Shown: positions 1 through 5,972 of the stretch, one piece after another
Position numbering within the stretch: the first letter of the stretch is position 1
How the letters are laid out: each line of letters opens with the position of its first letter
Origin: Kordiimonadaceae bacterium
GTDB lineage: Bacteria; Pseudomonadota; Alphaproteobacteria; Sphingomonadales; Kordiimonadaceae
Assembly (NCBI GenBank): GCA_014238195.1
Contig: JABABO010000406.1
Location: 1 to 8,605 of the forward strand
Direction of reading: 5' to 3'
Length of the DNA: 8,605 nt
The notes under the pieces: generated by a model
The model's database searches: none
The model's input: only the letters and a program-made list of their open reading frames with translations
What the model was told of the DNA's origin: nothing
Program-made: the position numbers and the translations under genes

Positions 1-274
1 AGGCGAACAGTTGAGAGCGTTTATTGAGCGAGTCGAGCGCTTAGAAGAAGAAAAAAAAGGTATCGCAGAGGACATCAAAGAAGTTTATACCCAAGCCAAA
101 GCTGTCGGCTTTGATCCTAAAATTATGCGCAAAGTCGTTTCTATCCGCAAGATGGACGATAGTGACCGCCAAGAACAAGAAGCCTTACTGGATGTTTACT
201 TGCATGCTATTGAAGGCGGTGATAGCCCGTCTGCAAGTGATGACAGTGATAATGTGGTGGCGATCAATGAATGA
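1..274 (+). CDS. gapR: GapR-family DNA-binding protein (DUF2312), 5' end missing
   Basis: The reading frame is open from base 2 and reads Gly-Glu-Gln-Leu-Arg-Ala-Phe-Ile-Glu-Arg, so the true start lies left of the window. The TTG at 11 is an internal Leu codon. The visible 90 residues match the GapR/DUF2312 family: an N-terminal coiled-coil helix rich in Glu and Lys (ERVERLEEEKKGIAEDIKEV), then the signature stretch around AKAVGFDPKIMRKVVSIRK and a final helix near EQEALLDVYLHAI. In Caulobacter, GapR is a nucleoid-associated protein that binds AT-rich, overtwisted DNA ahead of polymerases and supports replication and topoisomerase action. That role is transferred here by homology. The family usually ends just after the last helix. 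This copy continues with an acidic Ser/Asp tail of about 17 residues before TGA at 272-274. It converges on hemF, with 110 bases between the stops. Confidence 0.9.
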   Translation, partial: GEQLRAFIERVERLEEEKKGIAEDIKEVYTQAKAVGFDPKIMRKVVSIRKMDDSDRQEQEALLDVYLHAIEGGDSPSASDDSDNVVAINE

Positions 275-384
275 ATTTAATCTAGTTCAAGACTCAATTC
301 TTGCAATTAAGTGTAAAAATTAGCCTTTAAAAAAGCTTTCATTTTAGGGATGATACTAACCTGTTTGTGTGTAAAGTTTATGGT

Positions 385-1275
385 CTAAGGCCATTTCGCC
401 ATTGGGGGTAAGCTCATGAGGATGGCCTCAACATTACCGCCAGTTTTCAGGCCAAAGGTGGTGCCTCGGTCATAAACTAGATTAAATTCGGCGTAAGTTC
501 CTCGGTATTCTAATTGGCGTTCGCGCTCGGCTTCGGTCCAAGTATCATCCATATGTCGGGTCACAAGGGCAGGGTATATCGTATTGAATGTGCGCCCTAC
601 ATCCTGCGTATAGGCAAAATCGGCATCAAAATCACCTGTGTTGAGTTGATCGTAAAAAATACCCCCTTGACCCCGAGCCACACCGCGATGTGGTATGTAG
701 AAATATTCATCGCACCATGCTTTATGCTTGAGATAATAATCTGGATTGTGACGGTCACCGCAATCCTTAAAAGCATTGTGAAAGTCGGCGGTATCACTTT
801 CATTTGGAAGGGGAGCATTAAGATCAGCGCCGCCGCCAAACCAATGCTTGGTTGTCACGATAAAACGTGTGTTCATGTGTACGGCTGGTACGCGTGGACT
901 GTTCATGTGCGCCACAAGCGATATACCAGTGGCAAAAAAGCGTGGGTCTTCTTCTGCTCCTGCGATATTTTTTGCAAATTCAGGCGTGAATGTACCGTGC
1001 ACTGTCGAAATATTGACCCCGACTTTTTCAAATACGCGGCCACCACGCATAATTGACATCACACCACCACCCCCGTGGGTACCATCGTTTTGATCGGTTC
1101 GGTCCCAAGGTTTGCGCTCAAACTTACCAGCCTTACGGTCGCTGAGTGGCCCTTTGTTGGTCTTCTCTATGGCTTCAAAGCTGTCACAAATCTGATTGCG
1201 CAAGTCTTTGAACCAAGCGGATGCTTTGTGTTTCTTGTCATCCAGTGATAGCTCAGCTTTTGAGGCAGGTGTCAT
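385..1275 (-). CDS. hemF: Oxygen-dependent coproporphyrinogen III oxidase
   Basis: HemF converts coproporphyrinogen III to protoporphyrinogen IX in the cytoplasm by two oxidative decarboxylations using O2, a late step of heme synthesis. The 296-residue product carries the family motifs in order: MRGGRVFEKVGVN (76-88), HMNTRF (133-138), WFGGGADL (145-152), YFYIPHRG...RGQGGIFYD (191-209) and FNLVYDRGTTFGLKTGG near the C-terminus. It ends right after SLPPMAKW, without the tail of roughly 25-30 residues found in the E. coli and human enzymes. I believe this short end is normal for Alphaproteobacteria and not a truncation. Two motif positions are unusual: Val199 where Glu is common, and Gln203 where Ile is common. 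The ATG at 1275 has an AAAGG Shine-Dalgarno-like sequence about 9 bases upstream. The gene follows trmL by 39 bases and is probably its operon partner. Confidence 0.95.
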   Translation of the reverse strand: MTPASKAELSLDDKKHKASAWFKDLRNQICDSFEAIEKTNKGPLSDRKAGKFERKPWDRTDQNDGTHGGGGVMSIMRGGRVFEKVGVNISTVHGTFTPEFAKNIAGAEEDPRFFATGISLVAHMNSPRVPAVHMNTRFIVTTKHWFGGGADLNAPLPNESDTADFHNAFKDCGDRHNPDYYLKHKAWCDEYFYIPHRGVARGQGGIFYDQLNTGDFDADFAYTQDVGRTFNTIYPALVTRHMDDTWTEAERERQLEYRGTYAEFNLVYDRGTTFGLKTGGNVEAILMSLPPMAKWP

Positions 1276-1314
1276 TTTTAGGCCTTTACTACTTACATCA
1301 TTTAACGAATTGCA

Positions 1315-1785
1315 TCATTTAGGAAACTGCGCAGTTTGTCGCAGGGCTTCCCCTAGCACCATAGCATGCGCCACTGCAACGTTGATAGACCTTGCATCTG
1401 TGTGCATTGGGATGGTAACGGACCCGTGTGCTAAATCATGGATATAATCAGGAACGCCTGATGATTCTTGTCCAACCATTAAAATATCACTAGATTGAAA
1501 CAAAAAGTCTGTGTAGCAAGTTTTTGTTTTTGTTGTGAGCAAAATTAAGCGCTGCTTAGAAGAACGATAAAAATCTTTGAATGCTTCAAAATCCCTATGA
1601 TGATGTAAATCGACGAGGTCGGCATAATCCATGGCGTAGCGTTTTAGAGCGCGTCTTGAAAAAGGGAACCCGCAGGGTTCAATGATATGGACAGACGTGC
1701 TCATGCAGGCGCCAAGGCGCAGCAGAGTTCCCGTATTTCCAGGTTGGTCAGGCTGAAAAAGTGCAATATCCATAGCCCGCACCAT
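1315..1785 (-). CDS. trmL: tRNA (cytidine/uridine 34-2'-O)-methyltransferase
   Basis: TrmL is a SPOUT-class (trefoil-knot) methyltransferase that uses S-adenosylmethionine to methylate the 2'-O of the wobble nucleotide 34 of certain leucine tRNAs. The sequence shows the expected start (MDIALFQPDQPGNTGTLLRL), HIIEPCGFPF, the knot motif MVGQESSGVP and the C-terminal motif SINVAVAHAMVLGEALRQ. The frame is open up to a TTG at 1809, but that codon has no ribosome binding site. The ATG at 1785 has AAAGG (1794-1798) 8 bases upstream, giving 156 residues, close to the usual family length. A third candidate is the ATG at 1773, which would begin exactly at MDIAL and give 152 residues. The gene lies upstream of hemF on the same strand and is divergent from petABC, an arrangement common in Alphaproteobacteria. 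Confidence 0.92.
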   Translation of the reverse strand: MVRAMDIALFQPDQPGNTGTLLRLGACMSTSVHIIEPCGFPFSRRALKRYAMDYADLVDLHHHRDFEAFKDFYRSSKQRLILLTTKTKTCYTDFLFQSSDILMVGQESSGVPDYIHDLAHGSVTIPMHTDARSINVAVAHAMVLGEALRQTAQFPK

Positions 1786-1793
1786 ATGTCCAA

Positions 1794-1798
1794 CCTTT
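1794..1798 (-). promoter_or_regulatory. Probable ribosome binding site of trmL
   Basis: AAAGG on the minus strand, 8 bases before the ATG at 1785. It favours that start over the upstream TTG at 1809, which has only pyrimidine-rich sequence with no purine-rich match before it. Confidence 0.5.
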
Positions 1799-2109
1799 AA
1801 AAGGGGCAAGACTCAAACAGCGAAATGGGTTAAATTTCATGATCTTGAGTTCTAAAATGGTTAGCACATATGACCTTTGAGGCTTTATTTAAGATTTTTT
1901 ATCGGTTTCGGGCATAAATCCTTGCGTAAGAGGCGATAGCCGTTTAGATAAAATTAAGTCATCACTGTGTGAATGCTTTATATGTAAACCATCTGTTGAT
2001 GATAAGTGTGCCATTGTGTTTTTTTTAAAGCGTTTTGGCATTGGTTAGTTTATATTTAGTAATCGCAACTGTGCTATTTCAAAAGGTTGCAAGCGAATAG
2101 TTTTTGACC

Positions 2110-2114
2110 AAGGA
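2110..2114 (+). promoter_or_regulatory. Ribosome binding site of petA
   Basis: AAGGA lies 7 bases before the ATG at 2122, a good Shine-Dalgarno match. It supports that start and the N-terminal twin-arginine sequence that follows. Confidence 0.7.
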
Positions 2115-2121
2115 TGATTAA

Positions 2122-2673
2122 ATGAGCACTATTGATCAATCAATACACGGCGATGATGTCACGCGCCGTGATATGATTCACTTAGGCACAGCAGGTGTCG
2201 GCGCCATTGGCGCGGCAGCGGCTATCTGGCCCTTTGTTCACCAGATGAACCCAGCTGCGGACACGCTAGCGTTGGCAACGGTTGAAGTTGACCTGAGCCA
2301 AATCGGCGAAGGTGAAGGCGTGGTTATAATGTGGCGCGGAAAACCCGTATTTGTTCGCCACCGCACCGCCGCTGAAATTGCTGAAGCGGAGGGTGTTGAT
2401 GTCTCAAGCCTGGCTGATAAACAATCTGACGGGGAACGGGTCAAACCTGGCAAAGCGCAGTGGCTGGTCATTTCTGGCGTTTGTACGCACTTGGGCTGTG
2501 TGCCGCTTGGCACGAAACCAGGTGATGAAAAGGGTGAATATGATGGCTGGTTCTGCCCATGCCATGGTTCACATTATGATATTTCTGGACGCATTCGCAA
2601 AGGTCCTGCACCCAAAAATTTGGAAGTGCCTGCCTATGCCTTTACGTCTGACACAACAATTATAATCGGTTAA
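2122..2673 (+). CDS. petA: Ubiquinol-cytochrome c reductase, Rieske iron-sulfur subunit
   Basis: This is the [2Fe-2S] subunit of the cytochrome bc1 complex. It takes the first electron from ubiquinol at the Qo site and passes it to cytochrome c1 through movement of its periplasmic head. The 183-residue product has Arg15-Arg16 before a hydrophobic segment (about 19-39), a twin-arginine-type uncleaved anchor, then a short hinge (MNPAAD) and the soluble domain. Cluster ligands are Cys121 and His123 in CTHLGC (121-126), and Cys145 and His148 in CPCHGSH (145-151). Cys126 and Cys147 form the expected stabilising disulfide. The Pro loop is GPAPKNLEVP. Length and order match alphaproteobacterial Rieske proteins. 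It is the first gene of petABC. Its stop codon (2671-2673) overlaps the petB ribosome binding site, which suggests translational coupling. Confidence 0.97.
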   Translation: MSTIDQSIHGDDVTRRDMIHLGTAGVGAIGAAAAIWPFVHQMNPAADTLALATVEVDLSQIGEGEGVVIMWRGKPVFVRHRTAAEIAEAEGVDVSSLADKQSDGERVKPGKAQWLVISGVCTHLGCVPLGTKPGDEKGEYDGWFCPCHGSHYDISGRIRKGPAPKNLEVPAYAFTSDTTIIIG

Positions 2674-2679
2674 GGGGGA
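2672..2679 (+). promoter_or_regulatory. Ribosome binding site that sets the petB start
   Basis: AAGGGGGA overlaps the petA stop codon. Its G run ends 8 bases before the ATG at 2687 but only 2 bases before the in-frame TTG at 2681, so the ATG is the likely start. Confidence 0.7.
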
Positions 2680-2686
2680 TTTGATC

Positions 2687-3967
2687 ATGGGTCACGGACC
2701 TGCTTTTGAACCGAAGAATGGCGCTGTTAAATGGTTTAACGACCGCCTTCCTATTTTGTCATTGCTACACGGCGCGTTAGGCCCAGGGTACATGGCACCG
2801 CGTAATTTGAATTATTGGTGGAACTTTGGTTCCCTTGCTGGGCTTTGCTTGGTCATTCAATTGCTGACAGGTATTGTGCTGGCGATGCATTACACACCTG
2901 ACACTCTGGTTGCTTTTGATAGTGTCGAGCGCATCATGCGGGACGTGAACTATGGCTGGTTGATGCGTTATATGCACGCCAACGGGGCTAGCTTCTTCTT
3001 TATTGCAGTGTATATTCATATACTGCGGGGGCTTTATTATGGATCGTATAAAGCGCCGCGTGAAGTGCTGTGGATGCTGGGACTTGTTATCTTTTTACTG
3101 ATGATGGCAACAGCCTTTATGGGGTATGTTCTGCCTTGGGGACAGATGTCCTTTTGGGGTGCAACGGTGATAACCAATTTGTTCTCCGCCATTCCAGTTG
3201 TGGGCGATAGCATTGTTACGTTACTTTGGGGCGGTTTTTCAGTTGATAATCCAACCCTCAATCGTTTCTTTAGCTTGCACTATCTGCTTCCCTTCGTGAT
3301 TATTGGTGTGGTGATCTTGCATATTTGGGCGCTGCATTTGCCAGGGTCTAACAATCCGCTTGGTATTGATGCCAAGGATGATGCGGATAAAATACCCTTC
3401 CATCCTTACTACACGACAAAGGATATTTTTGGGATTGGTGTGTTCTTGCTGTTCTTCTGTGCATTTCTTTTCTATGCGCCGAACGCCATGGGGCACCCTG
3501 ATAATTATATCCCTGCGAACCCATTGGTAACCCCTGATAGCATTGTTCCTGAATGGTATTTCTTGCCTTTCTACGCGATTTTGCGCTCGATCACTTTTGA
3601 TCTGGGTATTCCGTTTACTGATATTGTTTTCATTCCAGCTAAGTTGCTTGGGGTGATTGCCATGTTCGGATCAATCCTTTTATTGTTTTTCTTGCCGTGG
3701 CTTGATACCAGCAAGGTTCGTTCAGCAAAGTTTCGTCCTACTTACAAAATTCTATTTTGGTTCTTTGTGGTTGATATGGTGATCTTAACAATCGTTGGCG
3801 GTAAAAAACCGGAGGGCATCTGGCCAGTGGTTGGATTGATTGGAACATTCTATTATTTCGCACACTTCTTAGTGATTATGCCTATTCTTGGCAAAATTGA
3901 GAAAACTCTGCCGCTGCCGGAAAGCATTGCTAATCCGGTTATTAAAGCACCACAAAAGGGGATATGA
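2687..3967 (+). CDS. petB: Cytochrome b subunit of the bc1 complex
   Basis: This is the membrane core of quinol:cytochrome c oxidoreductase. It carries hemes bL and bH and the Qo and Qi quinone sites. Starting at ATG 2687 the protein has 426 residues with about eight hydrophobic helices. The four axial heme ligands are His97 and His111 (helix B: YMHANG, YIHILRG) and His198 and His212 (helix D: SLHYLLPF, ILHIWALH). These are the same numbers as in Rhodobacter capsulatus cytochrome b, which independently supports the chosen start. The Qo motif PEWY is at residues 288-291, and GYVLPWGQMSFWGATVITN marks the cd region. It is a full-length fused b subunit, unlike the split b6/subunit IV of chloroplasts. 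petA is 13 bases upstream, and its stop TGA overlaps the petC ATG in an ATGA arrangement. The longer frame from TTG at 2681 adds only two residues. Confidence 0.97.
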   Translation: MGHGPAFEPKNGAVKWFNDRLPILSLLHGALGPGYMAPRNLNYWWNFGSLAGLCLVIQLLTGIVLAMHYTPDTLVAFDSVERIMRDVNYGWLMRYMHANGASFFFIAVYIHILRGLYYGSYKAPREVLWMLGLVIFLLMMATAFMGYVLPWGQMSFWGATVITNLFSAIPVVGDSIVTLLWGGFSVDNPTLNRFFSLHYLLPFVIIGVVILHIWALHLPGSNNPLGIDAKDDADKIPFHPYYTTKDIFGIGVFLLFFCAFLFYAPNAMGHPDNYIPANPLVTPDSIVPEWYFLPFYAILRSITFDLGIPFTDIVFIPAKLLGVIAMFGSILLLFFLPWLDTSKVRSAKFRPTYKILFWFFVVDMVILTIVGGKKPEGIWPVVGLIGTFYYFAHFLVIMPILGKIEKTLPLPESIANPVIKAPQKGI

Positions 3968-4761
3968 CGATGAAATTATTGAAAAACATTGCCATCGTCT
4001 TTGTTGCAGTCACTGTTGTTTCGCTTAATGCGATGGCTGCGGGTGCAGCTAAGCATCCTGAAAAGCAGGTTTGGTCTTTTGATGGCATAACGGGGCATTA
4101 TGACCGTGCCAGCGCCCAGCGGGGCTTTCAGGTGTACCGTGAAGTTTGTGCAAGCTGTCATAGCTTGAAATATTTCCATTTCCGTAACTTGGCTGATCTG
4201 GGCTATGGTGAAGATATGATCAAAGCTTTTGCGGCTGAATATGAAGTGGCGGGCGACCCTGATGATTACGGCGACCCTACAACCCGCGCAGCTTTGCCGC
4301 AAGATGTGTTTCCTGCACCCTTCGCAAATGATAACGCAGCCCGTGCTTCAAATGGTGGTGCGCTGCCGCCTGACCTTTCCTTGATCACCAAGGCGCGTCA
4401 TGATGGTTCTAATTATACATTTGCGCTGCTAACGGGGTATAGCGAAGTACCAACTGGGCATACGAACCCTGACGGAACAGCGTTTGATTTAACAGATGGC
4501 AAATATTTTAACCCTTATTTTAAGGGGGAGCAGATTGCCATGGCCCCACCAATCAGCGATGACCTTCTTGAATATGAAGATGGCACACCTGCGACAATGG
4601 ACCAAATGAGCCGCGATGTGGTTCAGTTCCTGACATATGTTGCAGAACCTAAACTGGAAGATCGTTTGCACATGGGATTGAATGTGATGCTGTTTTTGGC
4701 CTTCTTCACGCTACTTGCTTATTTCAGTTACCGCAAAGTGTGGGCTAATCTTAAAAAATAA
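3964..4761 (+). CDS. petC: Cytochrome c1 of the bc1 complex
   Basis: Cytochrome c1 accepts electrons from the Rieske protein and reduces soluble or membrane-bound cytochrome c in the periplasm. The 265-residue precursor has a Sec signal peptide (hydrophobic residues about 8-21, probable cleavage near Ala23-Met-Ala25), the heme c attachment motif CASCH (62-66, His66 axial) and Met193 in QIAMAPP as the likely sixth ligand. A C-terminal anchor helix (about 238-256) is followed by a basic cytoplasmic tail. The only cysteines are the two heme-binding ones, so the extra disulfide described in Rhodobacter c1 is absent. AAAAGGGG (3954-3961) lies only 2 bases before the ATG at 3964 but 8 bases before a second in-frame ATG at 3970, so the mature start could be two residues shorter. 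The first ATG overlaps the petB stop. The operon ends with a terminator 24 bases downstream. Confidence 0.97.
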   Translation: MTMKLLKNIAIVFVAVTVVSLNAMAAGAAKHPEKQVWSFDGITGHYDRASAQRGFQVYREVCASCHSLKYFHFRNLADLGYGEDMIKAFAAEYEVAGDPDDYGDPTTRAALPQDVFPAPFANDNAARASNGGALPPDLSLITKARHDGSNYTFALLTGYSEVPTGHTNPDGTAFDLTDGKYFNPYFKGEQIAMAPPISDDLLEYEDGTPATMDQMSRDVVQFLTYVAEPKLEDRLHMGLNVMLFLAFFTLLAYFSYRKVWANLKK

Positions 4762-4785
4762 TAGGTTTCAGATTATCACTGAATG

Positions 4786-4815
4786 AAAAGGGCTGCGGTT
4801 TCGCGGCCCTTTTTG
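4786..4815 (+). terminator. Intrinsic terminator of petABC, possibly bidirectional
   Basis: A 12-pair stem (4786-4797 with 4802-4813) closes on the 4-base loop GTTT. All pairs are Watson-Crick except one G-U, with a GC-rich core GGGC...GCCC and a run of T at the 3' side. It begins 24 bases after the petC stop. The left arm starts with four A, so the minus-strand RNA also ends in U residues. The same hairpin could stop transcripts arriving from rsmA. Confidence 0.92.
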
Positions 4816-4830
4816 CATCTATAGCGAGAC

Positions 4831-4858
4831 CAATAAATAATGAGGTCATTATTTATTG
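4831..4858. repeat. 28-base palindrome with perfect 13-base arms
   Basis: CAATAAATAATGA (4831-4843) and its exact reverse complement (4846-4858) are separated by only GG. It lies 17 bases beyond the petC terminator stem. The arms are almost all A/T, and no T run follows on either strand, so it does not look like a terminator. It could be a protein-binding dyad, a cruciform-prone site or a remnant of a small mobile element. The sequence does not decide between these. Confidence 0.85.
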
Positions 4859-4885
4859 ATAAGTCGAACCGACACAAAGACTTAT
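4859..4885. repeat. 7-base inverted repeat with 13-base loop
   Basis: ATAAGTC (4859-4865) pairs with GACTTAT (4879-4885). An alternative small hairpin, GTCG-AAC-CGAC, overlaps the left arm. It directly adjoins the 28-base palindrome, so the two hairpins could form back to back. Confidence 0.5.
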
Positions 4886-5102
4886 AGCCAAATAAGGGGA
4901 TCAACATTCACCGCAATTGGTTATAAGTGACCTAGGCCCCTTAAATTCCCCCAGTTAAAAGTGTAGGGTCTCCCACAAATGAAGCGAACCCATTATTTGG
5001 ACCATTTAGAATTACAGTTTCTACCTTTTATCCAGATGAGGGACTGAATGTCCTATCTTGGATACACCTTAACTGACTGTCCAGTTTTTTAGGACCAACT
5101 CA

Positions 5103-5972
5103 TTATGACCCGTTTCGCAAAGTAGCATAAGTTTTTGCTAAGCGCACATAGTCAGCAACGCTTAAGTCTTCAGCCCGTTTTGTAGCGGTTATGTCAGCAC
5201 GCTCTAGTAGCACTAAGGGATCAACAGGTAAGCTTTTTAGGCTAGCACGTAGCATCTTCCGACGCTGCCCAAAAGCGCGCTGTACAACCAGTTCCAAGTC
5301 TTTTAGTCGAACGGTGTGGTCCAAAGGTTTTGTGGGTTCAAAATGTAAAACCGCGCTATCCACTTTTGGCGGTGGTGTAAAAGCGCTAGAGGGAATTTTT
5401 GCGGCAATTTTTGCGTTGCCACGCCACTGGCTTAGAACTGATAAACGGCCATATGCTTTCGTGTGGGGCTTTGCGACAATGCGTTCTGCGACTTCGCGTT
5501 GAAACATCAATGTTAAACTGTCAAACCAAGGCAGCCACACATCGCTTGTCAGCCATTTTATCAGCAACATTGTGCCAACGTTATAGGGCAGGTTAGCAAT
5601 GATACGCTTTTTCTGATGGTCATAGGGCTTCATGAGCTGAAGTTCGTCCATTTTCAGGGCATCGCCGTGGTGCACGCTTAAACGCCCATCATAAGCGCCT
5701 GAGATATCATGTAGGGCAGGGATGCACCGACTGTCCATCTCCACAGCAACCACGTGACTGGCACCTTCTGCGAGTAAAGCACGGGTTAAGCCGCCAGGGC
5801 CTGGCCCTACTTCATAAATCACACTATCGCTGATATCGCCTGGTATACGAGCGATGCGGCCTGTTAAATTTAAATCCAATAAAAAATTTTGACCAAATGA
5901 TTTTTTGGCACGCAGATCATATGTTTTGATCACGTCACGCAAGGGGGGTAAGCCATCAGCATAAAGGGTCAT
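5103..5972 (-). CDS. rsmA: 16S rRNA (adenine1518-N6/adenine1519-N6)-dimethyltransferase
   Basis: RsmA (KsgA) dimethylates two adjacent adenines in the 3'-terminal helix 45 of 16S rRNA late in 30S subunit assembly, using S-adenosylmethionine. The 289-residue protein shows the N-terminal KKSFGQNFL (23-31), the SAM-binding motif EVGPGPGGLT (54-63), the acidic Glu78 after strand 2, GDAL (103-106), the catalytic NLPYN (127-131), FQREVAERI, FTPPPKVDSAV and the RNA-binding RRKMLR segment. All key motifs are intact. The ATG at 5972 overlaps the pdxA stop in an ATGA arrangement, so translation is probably coupled. It is the last gene of the cluster. Its nearest downstream hairpin with strong pairing is the shared one at 4786-4815. 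Confidence 0.97.
   Translation of the reverse strand: MTLYADGLPPLRDVIKTYDLRAKKSFGQNFLLDLNLTGRIARIPGDISDSVIYEVGPGPGGLTRALLAEGASHVVAVEMDSRCIPALHDISGAYDGRLSVHHGDALKMDELQLMKPYDHQKKRIIANLPYNVGTMLLIKWLTSDVWLPWFDSLTLMFQREVAERIVAKPHTKAYGRLSVLSQWRGNAKIAAKIPSSAFTPPPKVDSAVLHFEPTKPLDHTVRLKDLELVVQRAFGQRRKMLRASLKSLPVDPLVLLERADITATKRAEDLSVADYVRLAKTYATLRNGS

Larger units (their letters stand above)
1786..2121. other. Divergent intergenic region between trmL-hemF and petABC
   Basis: This 336-base AT-rich stretch has no plausible gene and must hold the promoters of both divergent operons. The best plus-strand sigma70-like match is TTGGCA (2035-2040), 16 bases, TAGTAA (2057-2062). It is weak and I do not call it as a promoter. 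A run of eight T (2019-2026) sits between two near-copies of an 8-mer, TGCCATTG (2009-2016) and TGGCATTG (2036-2043). Their first five bases also form an inverted repeat (TGCCA/TGGCA). No FNR/FixK-type box (TTGAT-N4-ATCAA) was found here. A related-looking TTGAT/ATCAA pair early in petA has only 2 bases between its halves. No minus-strand promoter is convincing. Confidence 0.6.
4816..5102. other. Convergent intergenic gap between petC and rsmA, no convincing gene
   Basis: Together with the terminator this is about 340 bases without a gene. It holds the palindrome at 4831-4858 and the inverted repeat at 4859-4885. A longer-range pair follows, TAAGGGG (4893-4899) with CCCCTTA (4937-4943). A small hairpin, AACTG (5071-5075) with CAGTT (5082-5086), is followed by T residues. 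The only start-to-stop frame I noticed is 22 codons (4979-5047, starting Met-Lys-Arg-Thr), with no similarity I can name. The stretch from 4928 has the look of an IS3-family left end (TGACCTAGGCCCC), but no transposase follows. Confidence 0.6.

Noticed and set aside
322..345. AGC-TTT / AAA-GCT imperfect hairpin as a terminator of hemF or gapR
   Set aside because: The stem is 3 plus 3 pairs with a mismatch and a 2-base loop, too weak to support a call, although some T residues follow on the minus strand.
514..1093. Open frames on the plus strand opposite hemF
   Set aside because: They are antisense to a full, motif-complete hemF, are rich in Cys, Ile and His with no recognisable domain, and have no ribosome binding site.
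1774..1809. TTG at 1809 as the trmL start
   Set aside because: It has no Shine-Dalgarno sequence and adds residues not seen in the family. The ATG at 1785 has AAAGG at suitable spacing.
2134..2146. FNR/FixK-like TTGAT...ATCAA in the start of petA
   Set aside because: The half-sites are 2 bases apart instead of 4, and the sequence lies inside codons 4-8 of petA.
2681..2686. TTG at 2681 as the petB start
   Set aside because: The G-rich ribosome binding site is only 2 bases away, while the ATG at 2687 is 8 bases away and reproduces the heme-ligand numbering of Rhodobacter capsulatus.
4979..5047. 22-codon frame starting Met-Lys-Arg-Thr in the petC-rsmA gap
   Set aside because: Too short, with only a loose AGGG at about 9 bases, and no similarity I can recognise. 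It is mentioned only in connection with the possible IS remnant.
5071..5090. AACTG/CAGTT hairpin followed by T residues as a plus-strand terminator
   Set aside because: Only 5 pairs, AT-containing, and more than 250 bases downstream of a strong terminator with no gene between them.
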